Of a DNA stretch of 64,000 bases, positions 8,233 to 16,835 are shown piece by piece; positions within the stretch are counted from its first letter, which is position 1; each line of letters begins with the position of its first letter. The notes under the pieces are model-generated. The model ran no database searches and was not told the origin of the DNA. It was given only the letters and a program-made list of their open reading frames with translations. Both the position numbers and the translations under genes were made by a program. The DNA is from JANRJY01 sp033763735 (GTDB lineage Bacteria > Bacteroidota > Bacteroidia > Cytophagales > UBA9547). Location: assembly GCA_033763735.1 (NCBI GenBank), contig JANRJY010000006.1, positions 1 to 64,000 of the forward strand, given 5' to 3'.

Positions 8233-9318
8233 ATGATACAGCAAAAAATAACCTTCAACAACAGAGTAAAACCTGAATTTGCATCTGAATTAAGAGAAAA
8301 AATCAATGCTTATTTTGACCAAAATCATCTTTCTACCTTTGGAGGTAGCCGAATTGTTTTGCGCGCAATTGCAATGTTGTCGATGTATTTTGTTCCCTAT
8401 TTATTAACTTTATTTGTACCCATGCATCCGGTGGCATTTTATATCTGTTATGTAGTAATGGGATTTGGTATTGTCGGAATTGGTTGTGCTATCCAGCACG
8501 ATGCCAATCATGGAGCCATGTTTGAAAATGACACTTTGAATCGTTTGTTTGGATTTTCGCTTGATTTGATAGGTGGGAATTCCTATTTCTGGAAGATTAA
8601 GCATAATGTTTTGCATCATACTTACACAAATATTCATGGTAAAGATGAGGACATTAGCGTTGTTCAGTTTTTAAGGTTATCTCCAAATGCTCCATTAAAA
8701 CCTGTTCACAGATTACAACACATTTTTGCATGGTTTGCTTATAGTACTTTGACATTTTTTTGGGCTTTTTATTTAGATTTTCCAAAGATCACTCGCTATA
8801 GCGGTAATACTACTCAAAGCACTAAAGAACCGCATCCGGCATTTGAAATATTTATGTTGTTCTTTTTGAAACTGCTTTATATTACCTACACTTTAGTAAT
8901 ACCAATATTTGTGATAGGTCTCAGTCCTTGGATGGTAATTTCAGGATTCATTCTTATGCACCTGATTGCCGGGCTTACGATTACAACTGTATTTCAATTG
9001 GCCCATGTGGTTGAAGATACTGTTCATCCAGCACCTACTTCAGAAGGACAAATTGACAATGCTTGGTTTATTCATCAAATGGAAACCACCGCAAATTTTG
9101 CAACTAAAAACAAGTTTATTACTTGGTTTATAGGTGGATTAAACTTTCAGGTAGAGCACCATTTGTTCCCAAAAATAAGCAGTGTTCATTATCCGGATAT
9201 TAATCCTATAGTGATTGAAACAGCAAAGAAATATGGAGTACCTTATAATGAAATGCCAACGATGACCAATGCGGTGGTGTCGCATTACAAAATGCTGAAA
9301 AAGTTTAGCAAAGAATAG
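8233..9318 (+). CDS. Membrane fatty acid desaturase (front-end/acyl-lipid type)
   Basis: 361 residues from the ATG giving MIQQKITF. The diiron histidine boxes are HDANH (from H89), HNVLHH (from H124) and QVEHH (Q306-H310). Gln instead of His in the third box is typical of front-end and linoleoyl-CoA-type desaturases. Hydrophobic helices flank the boxes. There is no cytochrome b5 domain, so an external electron donor is needed. It should introduce a double bond into membrane acyl chains at the inner membrane. It is divergent from a possibly metal-regulated receptor, and as an iron enzyme it could share that control. Confidence 0.92.
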   Translation: MIQQKITFNNRVKPEFASELREKINAYFDQNHLSTFGGSRIVLRAIAMLSMYFVPYLLTLFVPMHPVAFYICYVVMGFGIVGIGCAIQHDANHGAMFENDTLNRLFGFSLDLIGGNSYFWKIKHNVLHHTYTNIHGKDEDISVVQFLRLSPNAPLKPVHRLQHIFAWFAYSTLTFFWAFYLDFPKITRYSGNTTQSTKEPHPAFEIFMLFFLKLLYITYTLVIPIFVIGLSPWMVISGFILMHLIAGLTITTVFQLAHVVEDTVHPAPTSEGQIDNAWFIHQMETTANFATKNKFITWFIGGLNFQVEHHLFPKISSVHYPDINPIVIETAKKYGVPYNEMPTMTNAVVSHYKMLKKFSKE

Positions 9319-9329
9319 TTTACTTTATT

Positions 9330-9644
9330 CTAATTATTTGTATTACGAATTTTTTCAAAAAATTTATCAGGGTTTTTTCTACAATCCCAGATAGTTATTA
9401 TTTGAATGGTTTCATCAATAAATCTATAAGTAGTATAATAATCTTTGATAAGTTTTACTCTCACATTTGAAACTTCCGTCAGTATTCCTATTTCCGGATG
9501 TTCACTAATAATTTCAATGGCTTGAATAAAAAGTTCATTCAACTTGATGCTATAAGTTTTCGATCTATTACGCTGAATCCAATAATCAAGTATTTCGTAA
9601 CGGTCCTTTTGGGCTTGGGCAGACTATATTATTTTTTTAGCCAT
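9330..9644 (-). pseudogene. RelE/ParE-family toxin with a premature amber codon
   Basis: A frame beginning at the ATG at 9644, overlapping the antitoxin's end by 16 nt, reads M-A-K-K-I-I then TAG (9624-9626), and continues in frame S-A-Q-A-Q-K-D-R-Y-E-I-L-D-Y-W to the stop at 9330, 104 codons in all. Family members have Trp at the TAG position (IIWS), so a single TGG to TAG change explains the break. The rest (SEHPEIG, VRVKLIKDYYTTYRF, IITIWDCRKNP) is intact. Other genes here end normally in TAG, so amber is not reassigned. Re-initiation at TTG 9542 would give only a 70-residue fragment. Confidence 0.85.
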
Positions 9645-9868
9645 TCATCCACTTTCTTATTTGCCTCTTCACTTTTTAAAAAATCACCTTTTTCTATTTG
9701 TGTTATACCTAATAATACAGCCTCTTTATGTTTTGAATCTAATTTAATTAGGTCTTCAGCGCCTAAATCAATATCGAGTAAAAGGTTTATTTCTTTAAGC
9801 AATTTATGGTCTTCAATCTTTGCTATTTTATTTATTGCTAAGGTCCTTAATTCAATTGTGGTGTTCAT
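9629..9868 (-). CDS. Antitoxin of the RelE/ParE-like pair
   Basis: 79 residues, starting at the ATG giving MNTTIELRTLAINKIAKIED; the frame is open upstream for 26 more codons without support. The C-terminal part (KHKEAVLLGITQIEKGDFLKSEE) is the acidic, lysine-rich tail seen in small Bacteroidota antitoxins placed ahead of RelE/ParE toxins. It overlaps the toxin start by 16 nt. It appears intact while its toxin is interrupted. It follows mazG by 55 bp on the same strand and may be transcribed with it. Confidence 0.75.
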   Translation of the reverse strand: MNTTIELRTLAINKIAKIEDHKLLKEINLLLDIDLGAEDLIKLDSKHKEAVLLGITQIEKGDFLKSEEANKKVDEWLKK

Positions 9869-9923
9869 TATTTCTGTTTTAATAAAGTTATGCAAAAAAA
9901 GTAACAATTCAAAATTGAACTCT

Positions 9924-10709
9924 TTAATCTTTATGCTTAGCCTCATTCCAATATTTGTCCATTTCTGCTAAAGTCATTTTGGATAATTCTTTGCCGTCTT
10001 TTTTGGATTCTGACTCTAAATAATTAAATCGTTTTATGAATTTTCGATTCGTTTTTTCTAATGCATCTTCTGGATTGATATTTAAAAATCGTGCATAATT
10101 AATTAGCGAAAACAAAACATCTCCAAACTCCCCTTCGAGTTTTTCTTTGTTAATTTCTTCGGCTGATGATTCTGCTTCAAATTCTGCTAATTCCTCTTGA
10201 ACTTTATCCCAAACCTGACTTTTTTCGTCCCAATCGAAACCTGCGCCTCTGGCTTTTTCTTGAATTCTGATTGCTTTTACCAATGCCGGTAAAGTAGTAG
10301 GTACACCTGAGAGCACTGTTTTGTTGCCTTCTTTTAGTTTAATTTGTTCCCAATTCTGTTTGACTTGTTCTTCGTTTTCAACTTTTACTTCACCATACAC
10401 ATGTGGATGACGGATGATCAACTTTTCACAAATTCCATTTAATACATCTGCTATATCAAATTGATTGGTTTCTGAAGCGATTTTTGCATAAAACACTATA
10501 TGCAATATCAAATCGCCAAGTTCTTTTTTTATTTCATTCAAATCATTGGAACTTATGGCATCCGAAAGCTCATACACCTCTTCTATTGTTAAATATCTAA
10601 GGCTTTCTATGGTTTGCTTTTTATCCCATGGACATTTTTCACGCAATTCATCCATGATGGTGAGTAAGCGGTTGAAGGAGTCGAGCTTTAATTGAAGATG
10701 ATTTTGCAT
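9924..10709 (-). CDS. mazG: Nucleoside triphosphate pyrophosphohydrolase MazG
   Basis: 261 residues with two MazG-type all-alpha domains. The first (about 20-110) holds CPWDKKQT, IEEVYEL and ELGDLILHIVFYAKI, with the Mg-binding acidic residues; the second (about 150-245) holds VQEELAEFE and EFGDVLFSLINYAR. It hydrolyses (d)NTPs to monophosphates and pyrophosphate, a house-cleaning function. The length fits E. coli MazG. It starts 9 bp after the nucleotidyltransferase and is followed by a toxin-antitoxin pair on the same strand. Confidence 0.95.
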   Translation of the reverse strand: MQNHLQLKLDSFNRLLTIMDELREKCPWDKKQTIESLRYLTIEEVYELSDAISSNDLNEIKKELGDLILHIVFYAKIASETNQFDIADVLNGICEKLIIRHPHVYGEVKVENEEQVKQNWEQIKLKEGNKTVLSGVPTTLPALVKAIRIQEKARGAGFDWDEKSQVWDKVQEELAEFEAESSAEEINKEKLEGEFGDVLFSLINYARFLNINPEDALEKTNRKFIKRFNYLESESKKDGKELSKMTLAEMDKYWNEAKHKD

Positions 10710-10718
10710 AATTATAAA

Positions 10719-11162
10719 CTATTCTAAAGCTTCTGCATCCGCCTTGTCTTTGGTTCGTCCAGTACTTAATTTATTCTTTTTCAGACTTTCTATATCGATT
10801 AAATTTATTTTTAGTCCTTCAATTTCTACTATTTCTCTTTTTTCAAAACATTCTTTAAATTCTAAACCATCAATATCATTTATAATATCAATTCGAAAAG
10901 GAGGTTGTCCAAGTTGAACAACAGAACCTTTATCCGTAAAATCAGAAACTTTAATATCCAAAGAGCTAAATCCAAACTCTTTAAGAACGATTATTATTTT
11001 ATCGGCATTATTAATAGAAATATTTACCCAAAAGTCAATATCAAAAGTTGCTCTTATGTGACCGTGCAAAGCCAAAGCATAGCCTCCCACTAATAAATAT
11101 TCAACATTGTTTTTATTTAACAACTCTATAAACTCTCTGAAATCCTTTTCGAATATCTTCAT
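10719..11162 (-). CDS. AbiEii-like nucleotidyltransferase
   Basis: 147 residues with the minimal nucleotidyltransferase fold signature: VGGYAL (G26, G27) followed by T-F-D-I-D (D41, D43), and later RIDIINDIDG. Similar proteins in Bacteroidota are annotated as AbiEii/DUF6036-type nucleotidyltransferases. Its first 50 bases overlap the end of the small gene upstream, which is a recurrent pairing. It may be the transferase half of a toxin-antitoxin-like unit, but no HEPN partner is seen. Its target is unknown. Confidence 0.75.
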   Translation of the reverse strand: MKIFEKDFREFIELLNKNNVEYLLVGGYALALHGHIRATFDIDFWVNISINNADKIIIVLKEFGFSSLDIKVSDFTDKGSVVQLGQPPFRIDIINDIDGLEFKECFEKREIVEIEGLKINLIDIESLKKNKLSTGRTKDKADAEALE

Positions 11163-11307
11163 CTGAGTACATTAGTGAAAAAAAACGGCTTCTCAATTGG
11201 AATAATGCTGCCAAACGTGACTCGTGACTTTGAGTGCTCCAGAAATGAATATCCTTTGGTTGATTCTCTGTTTTACCCACCCAAAATATTGTTCTATCTA
11301 ATCCCAT
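11113..11307 (-). CDS. Small protein paired with the nucleotidyltransferase
   Basis: 64 residues from the ATG at 11307 (MGLDRTIFWVGK). The pattern of aromatic N-terminus, F/W-W-S-T-Q-S-H-E-S-R-L-A-A-L-F-Q-L-R in the middle and F-Q-R-V-Y-R-V-V-K at the end recalls small uncharacterised proteins often found just upstream of AbiEii-like transferases in Bacteroidota. It overlaps the next gene by 50 nt, which implies translational coupling. No function is known. Confidence 0.65.
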   Translation of the reverse strand: MGLDRTIFWVGKTENQPKDIHFWSTQSHESRLAALFQLRSRFFSLMYSDEDIRKGFQRVYRVVK

Positions 11308-11413
11308 CAAATTAGTTTTAAATAAAGATTAAAAATAGAAATTTTATATCAATATTAAAGACAAAGTGGATAAATATAAATTCATTCTTTAACAAAATCG
11401 AAGGTTTTAGTTT

Positions 11414-11421
11414 TAGATTTG
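11414..11421 (+). promoter_or_regulatory. -7 box upstream of glmM
   Basis: TAGATTTG matches TAnnTTTG, 18 bp before the glmM start codon. No convincing -33 element is visible. Confidence 0.45.
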
Positions 11422-11439
11422 TGATTTGAAATAATATCA

Positions 11440-12825
11440 ATGACATTAATAAAATCAATTTCGGGAATAAGAGGCACCATCGGTGGCATACCGGGAGAAT
11501 CACTTTCTCCTTTAGATATCGTTCGATTTACGGCTGCATTTGGCACATGGATTAAACAAAATTCCGGAATAAAGAAAGTAGTAATAGGAAGAGATGCCAG
11601 ACCCTCAGGCAAAATGGTTTCTGATATCGTTACTTCCACATTATGTGGCTTGGGAATTGACGTTGTCGATTTGGGATTGAGTACCACACCTACCGTAGAG
11701 ATGGCAGTTACTGAAGAAAAAGCAGGAGGCGGCATCATCATTACTGCAAGTCATAATCCTGTTCAATGGAATGCACTCAAACTCTTGAATCAGAAAGGGG
11801 AATTCATTTCCGCTGCTGATGGCAAAACAGTATTGGAAATTGCTCAAAATGATGCATATTCATTTGAAGAAGTAAGCAAATTAGGCAAAGTACGAGAAGA
11901 CAATACATATATCCGCAAACACATTGATGCCATTTTGAAATTACCTTTGGTCAATAAACAATTGATTACTTCTGCTAATTTTTCAATAGCTATAGATTGT
12001 GTTAATTCAACAGGTGGAATAGCTATTCCAATGTTGCTCGAAGCTTTGGGAGTCCGCAAAATTACCAAAATTTATTGCGAACCGGACGGACATTTTCCTC
12101 ATAATCCTGAGCCATTGCCCGAAAATTTAGGATTTATTTCAGCTGAAATAGAAAATGGAGACTTTGACCTAGGAATAGTAGTTGACCCTGATGTAGACAG
12201 GCTATGTTTTGTATGTGAAGATGGTACTATGTTTGGTGAAGAATATACACTGGTTTCCATTTCGGATTATGTATTGTCGCAAACTCCCGGAAACACAGTT
12301 TCTAATCTTTCTTCAACACGCGCATTGAGAGATGTGACCGAAAAAAGAGGAGGCAAATATGCTGCAGCTGCTGTTGGTGAAGTCAATGTCGTAACCAAAA
12401 TGAAAGAAATCAATGCCATTATTGGGGGTGAAGGAAATGGTGGTATTATTTATCCTGAACTGCATTATGGAAGGGATGCTTTAGTAGGTATTGCATTGTT
12501 TTTGACTCACTTAGCTCAAACCGGCAAACCAATTTCATTTATTAAAGCTGCTTTACCTCATTATCATATTTCTAAAAATAAAATAGAACTTAACCCCGAT
12601 ATAGATGTTAAAAAGGTACTTGAAGGGATGAAACTAAAATATAAAAATCATCCTATCGATACAGAAGATGGTGTTAAAATTGAATTTGATAAAGAATGGG
12701 TACATTTGCGTAGTTCTAATACAGAACCTATAATAAGGATATATGCGGAATCCGAAACCATGGCAACTGCTGATTTTCTGGCTCAAAAGATAATATCTGA
12801 TATCAAAGAAATTATTAATCATTAA
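11440..12825 (+). CDS. glmM: Phosphoglucosamine mutase
   Basis: 461 residues of the alpha-D-phosphohexomutase family. The phosphoserine loop is TASHNP with Ser104, the Mg site is D249-x-D251-x-D253 (DPDVDR), the sugar loop is GEGNGG and the phosphate-binding loop is RSSNTEP. Gly rather than Glu next to Ser in the sugar loop fits GlmM, which converts glucosamine-6-P to glucosamine-1-P for UDP-GlcNAc, peptidoglycan and lipid A. It is followed after 3 bp by the bestrophin gene and probably heads a three-gene operon. A second, longer hexomutase is encoded at 28760. Confidence 0.92.
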   Translation: MTLIKSISGIRGTIGGIPGESLSPLDIVRFTAAFGTWIKQNSGIKKVVIGRDARPSGKMVSDIVTSTLCGLGIDVVDLGLSTTPTVEMAVTEEKAGGGIIITASHNPVQWNALKLLNQKGEFISAADGKTVLEIAQNDAYSFEEVSKLGKVREDNTYIRKHIDAILKLPLVNKQLITSANFSIAIDCVNSTGGIAIPMLLEALGVRKITKIYCEPDGHFPHNPEPLPENLGFISAEIENGDFDLGIVVDPDVDRLCFVCEDGTMFGEEYTLVSISDYVLSQTPGNTVSNLSSTRALRDVTEKRGGKYAAAAVGEVNVVTKMKEINAIIGGEGNGGIIYPELHYGRDALVGIALFLTHLAQTGKPISFIKAALPHYHISKNKIELNPDIDVKKVLEGMKLKYKNHPIDTEDGVKIEFDKEWVHLRSSNTEPIIRIYAESETMATADFLAQKIISDIKEIINH

Positions 12826-12828
12826 ATA

Positions 12829-13710
12829 ATGAAATTACATTTTTGGTTTTCTTCTGTTCAACATTTTCACAAAACACCTACACTGCTTAAATTAACCTCA
12901 GCAAGTATAGTTGTAGCATATTATGTATTGGCCATCATTTTAGTAGAAGATTACTATCACATCAATTTCAAACCTAATCCAACCATATTTTCATTGATGG
13001 GTTTGGTTCTTGGGTTATTATTGGTATTCCGAACCAATACAGCTTACGACCGATGGTGGGAAGGACGCAGAATGTTGGGTGAGCTAACCAATCAAACCAG
13101 AGCCCTTGCTATGAAACTGAATGCATTTTTGCCAAATGAAGATTATGAAAATCGTCATTATTTTGCTACAATGATAGGCAACTATGGCATAGCCATGAAA
13201 GAACACCTTCGTAAAGGAGTGAAATTTGAAGAGCTTGAAATGGACGATCATCATGAACTGGAAGTGCTTCAAAAGTCAATTCATGTTCCTAACAAGATTG
13301 CCTCACTAATTTATATGAAAATCAACAATTTATACAAGAACAAAAAATTCACAGAAGAACAGTTTTTAGTCATTGACCGTCAAATGACCGTTTTCACAGA
13401 TGTTGTAGGTGCTTGTGAAAGAATTAAAAACACACCCATTCCATTTGCATATACCATTCACCTTAAAAAATTCATATTTTTTTACATACTTATTCTGCCT
13501 TTTGCATTGATTTACGACTTGCATTACTGGTCCATAATATTGATGGTCATTATATTTTATGCTTTTACTGGCTTAGAAGTAATTGGAGAAGAAATTGAGG
13601 ACCCATTTGGTAAAGATATGAATGACCTCCCTACCGATAGTATTAGTATCAACATCAAAAAGAATATTTTCGACATCCTTTTAACTTTTCCTCAACTTCA
13701 AAAACCATGA
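12829..13710 (+). CDS. Bestrophin-family anion channel (UPF0187)
   Basis: 293 residues with four hydrophobic segments (about 20-40, 45-65, 210-228, 232-250). Bestrophin features are visible: FRTNTAYDRWWEGRR after the second helix, and the C-terminal GLEVIGEEIEDPFG acidic stretch. Bacterial homologues form pentameric channels in the inner membrane. The gene lies 3 bp after glmM and overlaps the next gene by 4 nt (ATGA). Confidence 0.9.
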   Translation: MKLHFWFSSVQHFHKTPTLLKLTSASIVVAYYVLAIILVEDYYHINFKPNPTIFSLMGLVLGLLLVFRTNTAYDRWWEGRRMLGELTNQTRALAMKLNAFLPNEDYENRHYFATMIGNYGIAMKEHLRKGVKFEELEMDDHHELEVLQKSIHVPNKIASLIYMKINNLYKNKKFTEEQFLVIDRQMTVFTDVVGACERIKNTPIPFAYTIHLKKFIFFYILILPFALIYDLHYWSIILMVIIFYAFTGLEVIGEEIEDPFGKDMNDLPTDSISINIKKNIFDILLTFPQLQKP

Positions 13711-15977
13711 AAACCAGCATATTCTTTTGTATATTTCTTAACTTACTAGTAATCAATATCTTATTCGGAGGAGATCCCATTTCTTCAAAAGTTGAAATGT
13801 ACAAAGGACGCCCTACGATATTTATCAATGGTAAAGCCGAATTGCCTATTATTTATGCGCTTACCGATGTACCAGGGGGCAGATGGAGTTGGGAAGAAAT
13901 TCCTCAGGCAAACATTAAGTTGTATTGTGAAACAGGTGTAAAAATATTTCAGGTTGATGTATTTCTGCAACATATTTGGAAGGAAGATGGAACCATGGAT
14001 TACTCTATTCCCCTAAAACAAATCAGAGGAATAACAGAAGTTTGTCCAAACGCCAATGTAATGTTTCGTTTTCATGTAAATGCACCTCCTTTTTGGTTTG
14101 ACAAAAATCCTGATGAGGCAGTAGTGTATGATTCACTTGGCACTCCATATTATAGCCCAAATGTAAAATATGGAGTGGTTCAAAGATTGTTGGATGGTGA
14201 TGCAAGAGCCACAAAACGAGTTTCTTTGGCATCAGAAAAATGGAAAACTGAAATATCAGCCAAAGTCAACCAATTTTTAAGAGAGTTTTCAAAATATCCG
14301 GAAGCTAACCATTTGGCTATCATTCAGATAGCCTGTGGTGTGTATGGCGAATGGCACTATTGGGGCTTCAATGGTCGCGACCCTGATTTAAGTCAGGCAA
14401 TGAACGATAAATTCAGAGAATTTGCGCTCAAAAAATATGTAACAGATGCTTCACTGAAAAAAGCCTGGAATGACAAAAACATCACCTTTAATACCATTCA
14501 AGTACCTAATTCAACAGAAAGAGCTGTGACCGGTGATTATGTGTTCAGAAACCCTATGACTGATCGCAAAGTGATTGATTACTATGAATGCCAGCACAAT
14601 GTGGTGGCTGATGATATTATTCATTTCAACAAATTAGTAAAAGAAAATTGGCCTCGACCCATCATAACCGGCTCATTTTATGGGTATTATTTTTCCGTGT
14701 TTCATAGGCAGGCAGCCGGAGGACATTTGGCGGTTCAAAAAATACTCAAATCGCCTTATGTCGATTTTTTGAGCGGACCTCAAGTGTATTACCCTGATAC
14801 CAAAGATGGCGGACAACCCTATAGAAGTCGTAGTTTAATCACCAGTATGCGATTAAATGGCAAATTATGGCTCGATGAATATGATCAACAACCGGTTAGA
14901 GTATTTCCGTTTGCTGATGGCACGAGAGATAATAGGGTCAAATTTGACTCCGTTATGCACAACAATCGTTCGGAGTTTGTTCGCAGCCTCATGAGCACCC
15001 ATGCCAAAGGAATGGGCTATTGGTTATATGACTTTGGGCCGGGAACACAAGTAGTAGAAAGCCGCTCGGAATATTCCACACAAGCGGGAAATAATAATGG
15101 ATGGTGGGAACATCCTGCTTTTTCAGAAGCCATGCGAACCATTATTGGCATCAACCGCAAAATGCAAGAAACAGAGTATGAATCGGATGCGGATGTGCTA
15201 ATGGTATTTGATACAGACGCATTTTATTACCTTAGAAGTGTCAATGGTGGCGACCCTGTAACCCATCCCCTACTCGACTGGACAACGCTTGCAACCTACT
15301 ACTCCAGTGTGGTGTTTGATCCCATTCACATTGATGACCTTGAAAAAGTAAACCCTGCTAAGTACAAAGCCATTGTGTTCGTAAATACATTCTTAATGAG
15401 CGAAGGCAAACGCAAATATATCACTGAGCAATTGGCACAAAATGGAAGGAATTTAATCTTCTTTTATGCACCCGGATATACTGATGGAACCGTTAATAAC
15501 CTCAAATATATGAATGAAGTTACCGGAATGGAATTTGAAAAGGCAATGAACATTACCCCAAACATTACCCCAAAAAATGAATTCGAGAAATTTGGCGAGC
15601 TGGGTCCATGGGGTAAATGTGAAAACATATTTCATGTCACTGACAAAAAAGCGATAACACTTGGTGTGTACAAAGGCTCCAACAAAGTGGGCATAGCTAA
15701 GAAAAAACTAGCCAATGCAACCTCCTGGTACATAGGCATGCCGGTGATGGATTATAAAATTATGCAAGAAGTGTACAAGCAATCGGGCTGCACGATGTAC
15801 TCAACTGAAAAAGATATTATTTACTCCGGTTCCGGATTTACAGTGTTCCACACTGGCAAAGGAGGCAAAAAAAGCATCAAAATACCCGGAGGTAAAACCA
15901 TTGAAATTAACCTACCAACTAACAAACAAGCTACAGTTGTATTGGATAGCAAGACTGGGGAAGTGCTGTATAAATAA
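13707..15977 (+). CDS. Exported clan GH-A (GH42/GH35-like) glycoside hydrolase
   Basis: 756 residues with a signal peptide (about 1-22). The N-terminal half reads as a TIM barrel: GVYGEWHYWG near E215 would be the acid/base and WLDEYDQ near E391 the nucleophile, as in clan GH-A beta-galactosidases. About 500-650 resembles the GATase-like domain of GH42 (VLMVFDTDAFYYL, KAIVFVNTFLMS), followed by a small beta domain. There is no T9SS sorting domain, so it is probably periplasmic. It may attack beta-galactosides or related oligosaccharides. The start overlaps the bestrophin stop by 4 nt. Confidence 0.72.
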   Translation: MKTSIFFCIFLNLLVINILFGGDPISSKVEMYKGRPTIFINGKAELPIIYALTDVPGGRWSWEEIPQANIKLYCETGVKIFQVDVFLQHIWKEDGTMDYSIPLKQIRGITEVCPNANVMFRFHVNAPPFWFDKNPDEAVVYDSLGTPYYSPNVKYGVVQRLLDGDARATKRVSLASEKWKTEISAKVNQFLREFSKYPEANHLAIIQIACGVYGEWHYWGFNGRDPDLSQAMNDKFREFALKKYVTDASLKKAWNDKNITFNTIQVPNSTERAVTGDYVFRNPMTDRKVIDYYECQHNVVADDIIHFNKLVKENWPRPIITGSFYGYYFSVFHRQAAGGHLAVQKILKSPYVDFLSGPQVYYPDTKDGGQPYRSRSLITSMRLNGKLWLDEYDQQPVRVFPFADGTRDNRVKFDSVMHNNRSEFVRSLMSTHAKGMGYWLYDFGPGTQVVESRSEYSTQAGNNNGWWEHPAFSEAMRTIIGINRKMQETEYESDADVLMVFDTDAFYYLRSVNGGDPVTHPLLDWTTLATYYSSVVFDPIHIDDLEKVNPAKYKAIVFVNTFLMSEGKRKYITEQLAQNGRNLIFFYAPGYTDGTVNNLKYMNEVTGMEFEKAMNITPNITPKNEFEKFGELGPWGKCENIFHVTDKKAITLGVYKGSNKVGIAKKKLANATSWYIGMPVMDYKIMQEVYKQSGCTMYSTEKDIIYSGSGFTVFHTGKGGKKSIKIPGGKTIEINLPTNKQATVVLDSKTGEVLYK

Positions 15978-16090
15978 GGTGTTGACGTTTTGAGGTAATC
16001 CGCCCTTGTTGCGTGTTTTTCACCAACAAGCCTTCATACTTTGATTACAATATTTTAATTTATATTTGGTTAGCAAATTAATTGTATGTG
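15974..16090 (+). repeat. Intergenic repeat, copy 1 (before the DUF2442 gene)
   Basis: It begins at the stop codon of the hydrolase gene (AATAAGGTGTTGACGTT) and contains the dyad CTTGTTG…CAACAAG, then CTTTGATTACAATATTT and ATATTTGG…GCAAATTAA. The same blocks in the same order occur at 16391-16562. Confidence 0.7.
16061..16068 (+). promoter_or_regulatory. -7 box ahead of the DUF2442 gene
   Basis: TATATTTG matches TAnnTTTG and lies within repeat copy 1, 72 bp before the ATG at 16141. Confidence 0.35.
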
Positions 16091-16140
16091 GGTTAAATTA
16101 AAAGAAATGAGGAAAAATCTAACAATTAGAATAAGTAGCT

Positions 16141-16395
16141 ATGCTTCATTTAGTAAAAAAAATAAATAAAATTGAGCCATATAAACTAGAACTTTTATTT
16201 AATACAGGTGAAATAAAAACTGTTGATTTTTATCAAAGTCTTAATGAATGGTCAAACGCTTCACCTTCAAAATTTGGTCAATTATTAGTACCGGAATATT
16301 TCAAAACTGTTAACTTAGATCCTGAACTTGAAACCATTTATTGGGATAATGGAATTGATTTTTGTCCTGATAATTTGTATAAATGGGGCGAATAA
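16141..16395 (+). CDS. DUF2442-like small protein
   Basis: 84 residues. The pattern V-x-x-I-x-P-Y-K-L-E-L-L-F-N-T-G-E-I-K-x-V-D-F, then a conserved EYFKTVNLD and a C-terminal IYWDNGIDFCPDNLY, is that of DUF2442 proteins, which are small, widespread and often sit in toxin-antitoxin-rich regions next to DUF4160. No partner gene is adjacent here. The stop codon falls at the boundary of repeat copy 2, so the gene looks like a cassette between two repeat copies. The function is unknown. Confidence 0.75.
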   Translation: MLHLVKKINKIEPYKLELLFNTGEIKTVDFYQSLNEWSNASPSKFGQLLVPEYFKTVNLDPELETIYWDNGIDFCPDNLYKWGE

Positions 16396-16562
16396 GGTGC
16401 TGACGTTGCGATGTTTAGACGTGTTGATGTAATTCGCCCTTGTTGCGTGTTTTCGCCAACAAGCATACATACCTTGATTACAATATTTACTTTATTTTTG
16501 AGTAATCTTAATTCATAGCCATAAAGTATCTATGCAATATTTGGCAAATTAACTTATATTTG
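16391..16562 (+). repeat. Intergenic repeat, copy 2 (before MazEF)
   Basis: It starts at the DUF2442 stop codon (AATAAGGTGCTGACGTT) and repeats the blocks of copy 1, including GCCCTTGTTGCGTGTTTT, CCAACAAG and CTTGATTACAATATTT. It has an internal insertion of about 14 nt and a second one before ATATTTGGCAAATTAA. It ends at the promoter of the next module. Confidence 0.7.
16555..16562 (+). promoter_or_regulatory. -7 box of the MazEF pair
   Basis: TATATTTG matches TAnnTTTG, 29 bp upstream of the antitoxin ATG. It sits at the end of repeat copy 2. Confidence 0.5.
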
Positions 16563-16591
16563 CACTTACTATTTTACTTATATTCACACTT

Positions 16592-16834
16592 ATGAAATCA
16601 CTTGCATTTACAAGTACATTATCGCCAAATACAATAGCTTTTATAACGGAATATGCTAAAACAACTTCCAGAAATAAAAATGAAGTAATAGAAGAAGCCA
16701 TTGAACTACTTCAGATAGAGTTAAAAAAGAAAAATATGACGGAAGGCTTTAAAAGAATGAATAAGGATATTGAAATGACAAAACTCGCGGAATTGGGCAT
16801 GGAAGAATATTCCAATTCATTGAAAAATCAATAA
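16592..16834 (+). CDS. Ribbon-helix-helix-type antitoxin (MazE-like)
   Basis: 80 residues. The N-terminus reads as a short beta strand followed by two helices (LSPNTIAFITEYAKTTSRNKNEVIEEAIELL), the layout of MetJ/Arc DNA-binding proteins, and is followed by a charged tail that would wrap the toxin. It precedes a MazF/PemK toxin gene by one base, so it should both repress the operon and neutralise the toxin. Confidence 0.8.
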   Translation: MKSLAFTSTLSPNTIAFITEYAKTTSRNKNEVIEEAIELLQIELKKKNMTEGFKRMNKDIEMTKLAELGMEEYSNSLKNQ

Positions 16835-16835
16835 A

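Noticed and set aside
9330..9542. A 70-residue toxin starting at TTG 9542
   Set aside because: The homologous frame continues upstream to an amber codon and an ATG overlapping the antitoxin, so this is the downstream part of an interrupted gene.
9498..9971. 157-codon plus-strand frame over the toxin-antitoxin and mazG genes
   Set aside because: It is antisense to well-supported coding frames, and its composition is that of a reversed Lys/Glu-rich gene.
15974..16562. Integron attC sites around the small genes
   Set aside because: No paired RYYYAAC/GTTRRRY core sites and no integron integrase are visible; the repeats are described simply as cassette-like.
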